Source: Litorivita sp050633545
Lineage (GTDB): Bacteria; Pseudomonadota; Alphaproteobacteria; Rhodobacterales; Rhodobacteraceae
Assembly (NCBI GenBank): GCA_050633545.1
Contig: JBOEGS010000004.1
Location: forward strand, 186,001 to 250,000
Length of the DNA: 64,000 nt
Reading direction: 5' to 3'
Shown in pieces: positions 59,005-64,000 of this stretch (its first letter is position 1; each line of letters opens with the position of its first letter). Both the position numbers and the translations under genes were made by a program. Under the pieces are notes generated by a model, which was not told where the DNA came from, made no database searches, and saw only the letters and a program-made list of their open reading frames with translations.

Positions 59005-59222
59005 GACGCAAGGTCCGTTCTTGTTAATCCGCTATCAAATAACATGGCATTGCGCTTGTGGGTAGATAGGGTGCGAAAAGCGGGACGATTGACCGCATTT
59101 GCGCCCTATCTTTGGGCAGCTTTCCCAGAGCGGGCGGGTGAAGCGGGCGCTCTTACCAAGGGGGCGGGGAATTGGGCGCTTCGGGCCCGCCCGAAAGCGG
59201 AGCCAAAAGCGCCGGATTTGCA
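59005..59222. other. Spacer upstream of the ArsR gene
   Basis: These 218 bases hold the ArsR promoter and the 3' side of the zinc alcohol dehydrogenase gene. No clear operator palindrome or gene was seen. Confidence 0.3.
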
Positions 59223-60308
59223 TCAGCGCAGGATGATCACGTTGCGCCGCGCCGCGCCCGATTTCGTGTCTTCGATGGCCTCGTTGATCTGCTCCAAGGT
59301 GAAGCGGTTGGAGATCAGCTCGTCGAGCTTCAAGCGCCCCTGCTGATAAAGGTCCACCATCCACGGGATGTCGCGTTTGATCACCACGCCGCCCATTTTC
59401 GAGCCGGTGATGCTTTGGCCTTGGTTCGCCATGATCAGCGGCGAGTAGGTCGAAACCTTGTCGCCGTGGGGCATGCCGACCATCACCACCTTGCCGCGCG
59501 CGGCCAGATAGCGGGGGGCCACGTCATAGACCGGCGCCGCGCCGACGGTGACCAAAACCGCATCGGCGCCGCGGCCGAGCAATTTTTTGACGGTGTTCCA
59601 CGGTTTGGGATCGGAGGCCAAAACAACATCGGTCGCGCCGAACTCCTTGGCGGCTTCGAGCTTGTCTTCGTGCATGTCGATGGCCACCACGCGGCGGGCA
59701 CCGGCGATACGCGCGCCTTGGATCGCGTTGAGGCCCACGCCGCCCGCGCCGATCACCACCACGTCCTGACCCGCTTTTACGCCGCCGGTGATGACTGCGG
59801 CGCCAACGCCGGTGATCACGCCGCAAGACAAAAGCGCCGCTACGTCTTTGGGCATGTCGGCGGGAATTTTCACGACTTGGCTGTGATGGATCACGGCCTT
59901 TTCCGCAAAGGCGCCGGTTTCCATGGCTTGGAATACGGGTTTGCCGTCTTTGGTGGTGATTGGCGATGCGGCGTAATCCACGGCGGTTTCGCATGTGGTC
60001 GGGCTGCCCGAGCCGCAGCTGTCGCAATGCCCGCACGCGCGGATCAAGGTGACCGCAACGCTGTCGCCGACCTCAAAGCCCTGCACGTCATCGCCAAGTG
60101 CGGTGATGCGGCCTGCGGCCTCATGGCCGAAGAGCGCCGGAAGATAGCCGCCAAAGCCGCCCTGTTGGAAGGAAATATCCGAATGACAAATCGCAACCGC
60201 GTCCAGCTCGACTTCGATCTCGCCCATACGCGGGCCGCGAATTTCGACCTCTTCAATCACCAATGGCGTTCCGAATTCGTGGCAAATCGCAGCTTTCATC
60301 GTCGTCAT
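59223..60308 (-). CDS. Zinc-dependent alcohol dehydrogenase (MDR superfamily)
   Basis: The 361-residue protein has the catalytic zinc ligands (ICHSD near residues 40-44, GHEAAG near 61-66 and Cys162 in the SCGVITG stretch), the structural-zinc cysteines ACGHCDSCG...C near 91-106 and the NAD-binding GAGGVGLNAI near 187-196. It resembles class III and mycothiol/aryl-alcohol dehydrogenases, and the substrate is unknown. It is a single gene facing the same way as the MFS gene. Confidence 0.9.
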   Translation of the reverse strand: MTTMKAAICHEFGTPLVIEEVEIRGPRMGEIEVELDAVAICHSDISFQQGGFGGYLPALFGHEAAGRITALGDDVQGFEVGDSVAVTLIRACGHCDSCGSGSPTTCETAVDYAASPITTKDGKPVFQAMETGAFAEKAVIHHSQVVKIPADMPKDVAALLSCGVITGVGAAVITGGVKAGQDVVVIGAGGVGLNAIQGARIAGARRVVAIDMHEDKLEAAKEFGATDVVLASDPKPWNTVKKLLGRGADAVLVTVGAAPVYDVAPRYLAARGKVVMVGMPHGDKVSTYSPLIMANQGQSITGSKMGGVVIKRDIPWMVDLYQQGRLKLDELISNRFTLEQINEAIEDTKSGAARRNVIILR

Positions 60309-60396
60309 GGTAAATCCCTCTCCATATGCAATGTCTGGCCGCTGGGGCCGTTTGGGGTCTTTATAGGCATGTGAAATTATATTCTGCTAGTCGAAA

Positions 60397-61731
60397 CTAA
60401 CCTTCGCGCGTTTTTGACGCTGCGGCGAAAAGCGCGGCAGCGATCAAAGCCAGCACAATCGCGATGGCAAAGGGCGCACCGGCGAAATAGAGCGGCGTGC
60501 CCTGATGGGTAAAGGCGGCAAAGCCCGAACCGAAGAGGATGGGCGAGATCACCATCGACAGCGCGCCAATGGCGGCCAGAACCCCTTGCAATTCGCCTTG
60601 GGCATTGGCGGGCACCTGCGCCGACATGATGGATTTGAGCGCCGGCATCCCGATCGATCCGAGCGCCGCCAGCGGCACCATATACATGGCGAGCGTTCCA
60701 TTGGTCAAAAAACACAAAATGCCAAAGCCGAAGATATCGGCGGCAATCCCGTAGCGCACGGTGCGCGCTTCGCCCCACATCCGCAGGGCAGGGCGGATCA
60801 ATACGATCTGCACAAAGGCCATCGACATGCCGAACACCGCGAGCGACAAGCCGATCCGGCCCGGATCCCAACCAAAGCGCTCGGCGGTGAAATAGGACCA
60901 GATCACGGGGTAAACCTGCCCTGCGATCGTGTAGATAAAGAGCATCCAAAGCAGCGGGCGCAGCGCCCCCATACCGGCGACGGCGCGAAAGGCGCCAAGC
61001 GGATTGGCGCGGCCCCACGAGAAGGCCCGCCGGTTTTGCACGCTCAAGCTTTCTGGCAGGATCAGCGCGCCGAAAGCGAGGTTCAACGTGGTCAGCGCGG
61101 CAGCGGCAATGAAGGGCGCGCGGGTGCCCATCTCGCCCAAGAGCCCGCCCATGAGCGGCCCGATGACAAAGCCCACGCCAAAGGCCGCTTGGATCAGGCC
61201 AAAGCGCGCCGCGCGCTCCTTTTCGGGGGTGGTGTCGGCGATATAGGCCACGGCGGTGGCGTGATTGGCCGCGGTGATGCCGCCGATGATCCGCCCGACA
61301 AAGAGCAAAAAGATGCTGCCCGCCACGGCCATCAGCACATAATCGAGCGCCATGATCGCCAGCGAGACAAGCAAGACAGGGCGGCGGCCAAAGCGGTCCG
61401 ACAGATTGCCCAAAATCGGCGAGAAGATGAATTGCATCACCGCAAAGATCGCCGTCAGCCCCGCGCCCCAAAGCGCTGCCGTGGCCAGATCGCCGCCCTG
61501 CACTTCGCGGATCAGGCTTGGCATCACCGGCATAATCAACCCGATGCCCATCGCGTCGATCAACACCGTGACCAAGATGAACAGACCCGCCAACCCGCCG
61601 CGTGCGGGCGGCGGTGCGGCGGCGCCGTCAGGGGCGGCGTCGGGGGCGGCGTTCGGGCGCGCAGACGTCGAGGAGGGCTGAGACAAAAGGGGGTCCTGAC
61701 CGAACAATGGGGCCGCGCGGGCGGCAGACAA
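60397..61731 (-). CDS. MFS exporter, Tet (TCR) family
   Basis: The 444-residue protein has twelve predicted helices after a disordered N-terminal tail of about 45 residues rich in Pro and Ala. The motif A loop LSDRFGRRPVLL (near 109-120) and the motif GIGLIMPVMP near 62-71 mark the drug:H+ antiporter family to which TetA belongs. Whether it exports tetracycline cannot be inferred, and most chromosomal members act on other compounds. An internal start that removes the tail is possible. Confidence 0.85.
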   Translation of the reverse strand: MSAARAAPLFGQDPLLSQPSSTSARPNAAPDAAPDGAAAPPPARGGLAGLFILVTVLIDAMGIGLIMPVMPSLIREVQGGDLATAALWGAGLTAIFAVMQFIFSPILGNLSDRFGRRPVLLVSLAIMALDYVLMAVAGSIFLLFVGRIIGGITAANHATAVAYIADTTPEKERAARFGLIQAAFGVGFVIGPLMGGLLGEMGTRAPFIAAAALTTLNLAFGALILPESLSVQNRRAFSWGRANPLGAFRAVAGMGALRPLLWMLFIYTIAGQVYPVIWSYFTAERFGWDPGRIGLSLAVFGMSMAFVQIVLIRPALRMWGEARTVRYGIAADIFGFGILCFLTNGTLAMYMVPLAALGSIGMPALKSIMSAQVPANAQGELQGVLAAIGALSMVISPILFGSGFAAFTHQGTPLYFAGAPFAIAIVLALIAAALFAAASKTREG

Positions 61732-61766
61732 GTTCGAAGTCTAAGCGCTTGGCACGGTTTTGGAAA

Positions 61767-63095
61767 TCACAATTCGCGCGCGGCCACGGCAAAGCGGCGG
61801 GCCTCTGCCGGTGCGCTGCCCATCTGCGCGGCGGGATCGAACAGCGGGCCGAGGGCCAGATCGGGAAAAGCCTTGGCCGCCAGATCGCCCAGTTCCGCGC
61901 CCGTCTTGCCCGCCTCGACGCATAGGGTTTTGACCGCCGCCTGCGCCTCGGGGCGGGGCAGGGTTTTGGCCAGCTCGAACGACAGGGCCTCGGCATAGAT
62001 CAGGCCTTGCGAGCGGTCCAGAGCGGCGCGCATGGCCTCGGCGTTGGGGGCCAATGTGCCGCTCAGGCTGCGGGCTTGCTCCAGAATTGCCGCGCCCGAC
62101 AGGCACAGTTGCGGCACGGTCAGCCATTCGGTGAACCACGCCGATCCGTCGCGCTCCAAGCGCGGGCTGCCTGCGGCCAAAAGCGTGCCGTTCAGCGCGG
62201 TGATCTGGCGGCTCAGCGCAAGGATCACGCTGGGTTTTACGGGGTTTTGCTTTTGCGGCATGGTCGAGGACCCGCCCGCCGCGCCCAGATTGACCTCGCC
62301 AATGCCGGTCATGGTCAGGGCCAGAAGGTCTTCGGCGATTTTGCCAAGCGCCGCGCCGAGGCGGGCGAGCCAAGCCGAGAGCGCAAGGATCGGGCTGCGG
62401 TCATTGTGCCACGAGCGCAGCGGATCGCGCAGGCCGAGCACCTCGGCCAAGGCGGCGCGGATGGCTTCGGCCTGCGGCCCCATGGCCGATCCGGTGCCCG
62501 CCGCGCCCGACAGCGAGACCCACAAAACGCGGTCGCGCAGGGCGGGCAATTCGGCGTAAAGATCAAGCAAAGGCGCGCCCCAATGGGCGACGACCGACCC
62601 GAAGCTGACGGGGGTGGCGTGTTGCCCGTAGGTCCGCCCCGCCATGGGCAAATCCGCATGGGCCTCGGCCAGCGCCGCGAGCCCGCCGAGCGTATCGGCG
62701 AGGGCGGTCTCATAATGGCTGAGCACCTGCCGCAGGCGCAGCATCAATCCGGTGTCGAGGATGTCTTGCGAGGTGGCGCCGAAATGGATGTATTGGCTAT
62801 GCTCGGGGGCCTCCATCGCGGTGCGAAAGGCGGCGACAAAAGCGGGAATGCAGACGCCGTTTGTGGCGGTGGCCTCGGCCAGAGCGGCAGGGTCGATCTG
62901 CACCTCCATCGCGGCGCGGTGGATCGCGGCGGCAGAGAGTTCGGGGATCAAACCGGCCGCGCCTTGGGCCTTGGCCAAGGCCCCCTCGACGATCAAAAGC
63001 GCGCGCATCTCGGCGCTGTCGGTGAAAAGTTTCGACACCTCACCTGCATTGAAAAGTTTCGCAAGAAGCGGGCTGTCGTGGACGGAACCGGCCAT
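61767..63095 (-). CDS. pcaB: 3-carboxy-cis,cis-muconate cycloisomerase
   Basis: PcaB lactonises 3-carboxymuconate in the protocatechuate branch of the beta-ketoadipate pathway. The 442-residue protein is a fumarase/aspartase-superfamily lyase with the GSSTMPQKQNP signature near residues 275-285 and a conserved GRTYGQHATPVSF loop near 153-165. Context supports PcaB rather than adenylosuccinate lyase, since pcaG lies two genes upstream. Confidence 0.92.
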   Translation of the reverse strand: MAGSVHDSPLLAKLFNAGEVSKLFTDSAEMRALLIVEGALAKAQGAAGLIPELSAAAIHRAAMEVQIDPAALAEATATNGVCIPAFVAAFRTAMEAPEHSQYIHFGATSQDILDTGLMLRLRQVLSHYETALADTLGGLAALAEAHADLPMAGRTYGQHATPVSFGSVVAHWGAPLLDLYAELPALRDRVLWVSLSGAAGTGSAMGPQAEAIRAALAEVLGLRDPLRSWHNDRSPILALSAWLARLGAALGKIAEDLLALTMTGIGEVNLGAAGGSSTMPQKQNPVKPSVILALSRQITALNGTLLAAGSPRLERDGSAWFTEWLTVPQLCLSGAAILEQARSLSGTLAPNAEAMRAALDRSQGLIYAEALSFELAKTLPRPEAQAAVKTLCVEAGKTGAELGDLAAKAFPDLALGPLFDPAAQMGSAPAEARRFAVAAREL

Positions 63096-63104
63096 AGGGG
63101 TCTG

Positions 63105-63815
63105 TTATCCTTTGGAAATCTGGTCAAGCAGGGCGGCGAGCGCCTCGGGCATTGCGAAGAAGGGGGAATGGCCGCTGTCCATGTGGTGCACATCGCGGCG
63201 CGGCCAATCTGCGGTCATGGTCAATTGGTATTCGGGCGGGATGGTTTGATCGTCAGTGCAGCGGATATAGCTGCGCGGCAGGTCTTGCGAGCGCGCAGTC
63301 AGCGGCAGCGCCGTGGCCTGCGGCGCGATGGCCTGCACGCAGAGGTTCGAGATGGCGAATCCGGCGGCCTCGCGCGGGCAGTCTTGATAGAAAACCCCCG
63401 TGGCGGCCTCGGGTTTGACGGCAAAGCCGAGCCCGTCTTCGGTTTTCTCGATCGCGTGCAGCAGGGGCTGGCGCGGGGCGGCGATACGCAGATCGACCAA
63501 GGATTTTCCCGCCGCAGGCACATAGGCGCACAGATAGACCAGCCGCGCGATTTTCTGAGGGGCTTTTTCGGCGGCGGCGGTGATCGGATAACCGGCCATT
63601 GAATGGCCGACGAGGATTGTATCGTCGCCCATCGCGGCGGCGATGGCATCGGCATAGGCGTCCAATGTCACCTCTTGGTAAGGCGTGCTGTCCGCGCCGT
63701 GTGAAGGCAAATCGATCGCCGCAACGTCATGGCCCCGCGCCTGCAGCGCGGGGATCACATCGCGCCAACACCAAGCGCCGTGGCATGATCCGTGGATCAG
63801 CAGAAATTTGGCCAT
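63105..63815 (-). CDS. Alpha/beta hydrolase of the methylesterase-like type
   Basis: The 236-residue protein has an oxyanion-hole LIHGSCHGAWCW segment at residues 6-17 and the nucleophile serine in VGHSMAGYP (about residue 72). The catalytic Asp and His (SGHSPFF near the end) are present. It resembles plant-type methylesterases/hydroxynitrile lyases rather than PcaD lactonase, which belongs to another hydrolase branch. It starts immediately after the pcaG stop and ends ten bases before pcaB, so it acts in or alongside the protocatechuate operon, possibly releasing protocatechuate from an ester. Confidence 0.82.
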   Translation of the reverse strand: MAKFLLIHGSCHGAWCWRDVIPALQARGHDVAAIDLPSHGADSTPYQEVTLDAYADAIAAAMGDDTILVGHSMAGYPITAAAEKAPQKIARLVYLCAYVPAAGKSLVDLRIAAPRQPLLHAIEKTEDGLGFAVKPEAATGVFYQDCPREAAGFAISNLCVQAIAPQATALPLTARSQDLPRSYIRCTDDQTIPPEYQLTMTADWPRRDVHHMDSGHSPFFAMPEALAALLDQISKG

Positions 63816-64000
63816 TCAGATGTCCAGAAATACCGTTTCATTGTCGCCTTGCAGGCGGATGTCGAAACGATATTGGCCGTCTGCGGTCTTTTTGGCAATC
63901 AAAGTCTGGGCGCGCGGTGTCTGCTCGATACGGGCGAGCAGGGGGTCACTGGCGTTGTCTTCGTCGTCAAAGTAGATGCGGGTTTGCAGCCCGATGTTGA
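63816..64000 (-). CDS. pcaG: Protocatechuate 3,4-dioxygenase alpha subunit, C-terminal fragment
   Basis: Only the last 61 codons are in the window. The segment NIGLQTRIYF, followed by DPLLARI and the end YRFDIRLQGDNETVFLDI, matches the PcaG C-terminus. PcaG and PcaH form the iron enzyme that opens the protocatechuate ring to 3-carboxymuconate, the PcaB substrate. The operon continues beyond the window edge. Confidence 0.88.
   Translation of the reverse strand, partial: NIGLQTRIYFDDEDNASDPLLARIEQTPRAQTLIAKKTADGQYRFDIRLQGDNETVFLDI

Overview
The window is a GC-rich, densely coded chromosomal segment of an alphaproteobacterium, almost certainly a member of the Rhodobacterales (Roseobacter/Rhodobacter group). 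The evidence is a class I lysyl-tRNA synthetase, an NDUFS4-like complex I subunit, a DUF4864 protein, a VPLPA-CTERM protein, a CtrA-like regulator, TRAP transport genes, a tandem glycine riboswitch before gcvT, and an FnrL-type box. I see no transposase, integrase, phage module or CRISPR array, so this is mostly core genome with a few accessory catabolic blocks.

Layout. 1-2.6 kb: the cell-shape operon mreB-mreC-mreD-mrdA on the minus strand, with rlmJ divergent. 3.8-5.6 kb: leuA behind a putative leucine-rich leader-peptide attenuator. 5.6-15.2 kb: an SDR/(6-4)-photolyase pair, a secreted MORN-repeat protein, nadE, an exported metallo-beta-lactamase-fold hydrolase, gltX and a DUF2254 membrane protein. 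15.3-20.7 kb: an NsrR-like Rrf2 regulator under a perfect FNR-type box, then a glycine riboswitch and gcvT-gcvH-gcvP. 20.8-29.7 kb: an ABC exporter pair whose ATPase gene overlaps the divergent tesA-like gene at the start codons, two cold-shock genes sharing a 5'-leader hairpin, thioredoxin 2, small membrane or exported proteins, an orphan BrnA-like protein behind direct repeats, and ettA. 29.9-45.4 kb: a GGDEF/EAL protein, nadD, a Tat-exported PBP4-type peptidase, two divergent small proteins with matched GGAAC promoters, a TerB-like protein, class I lysK, DUF4864, a large beta-helix spike-like protein, an outer-membrane protein, a degenerate CtrA-like regulator, uvrB and the NDUFS4-like gene. 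45.5-47.7 kb: an Lrp regulator divergent from hpd and a Rieske protein, then tRNA-Arg(TCT).

47.8-58.6 kb: after a VPLPA-CTERM protein comes the most distinctive block. An RpiR regulator and a DUF3237 gene are divergent from an operon of an N-formylglutamate-amidohydrolase-like protein, DctQ, DctM, an unknown protein, DctP, a glutamine-synthetase-like ligase, an aldehyde dehydrogenase and an iron-type alcohol dehydrogenase. Together these could form an uptake and gamma-glutamylation route for an amine or amino alcohol: import, glutamylation, two oxidations, then amide hydrolysis. That reading is inference from gene content.

58.6-64 kb: a SqrR/BigR-like ArsR repressor, a zinc alcohol dehydrogenase, a Tet-type MFS transporter and the end of a protocatechuate operon (pcaG, an alpha/beta hydrolase, pcaB), which continues beyond the window. 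All assignments come from reading translated sequence by eye; no database search was run.
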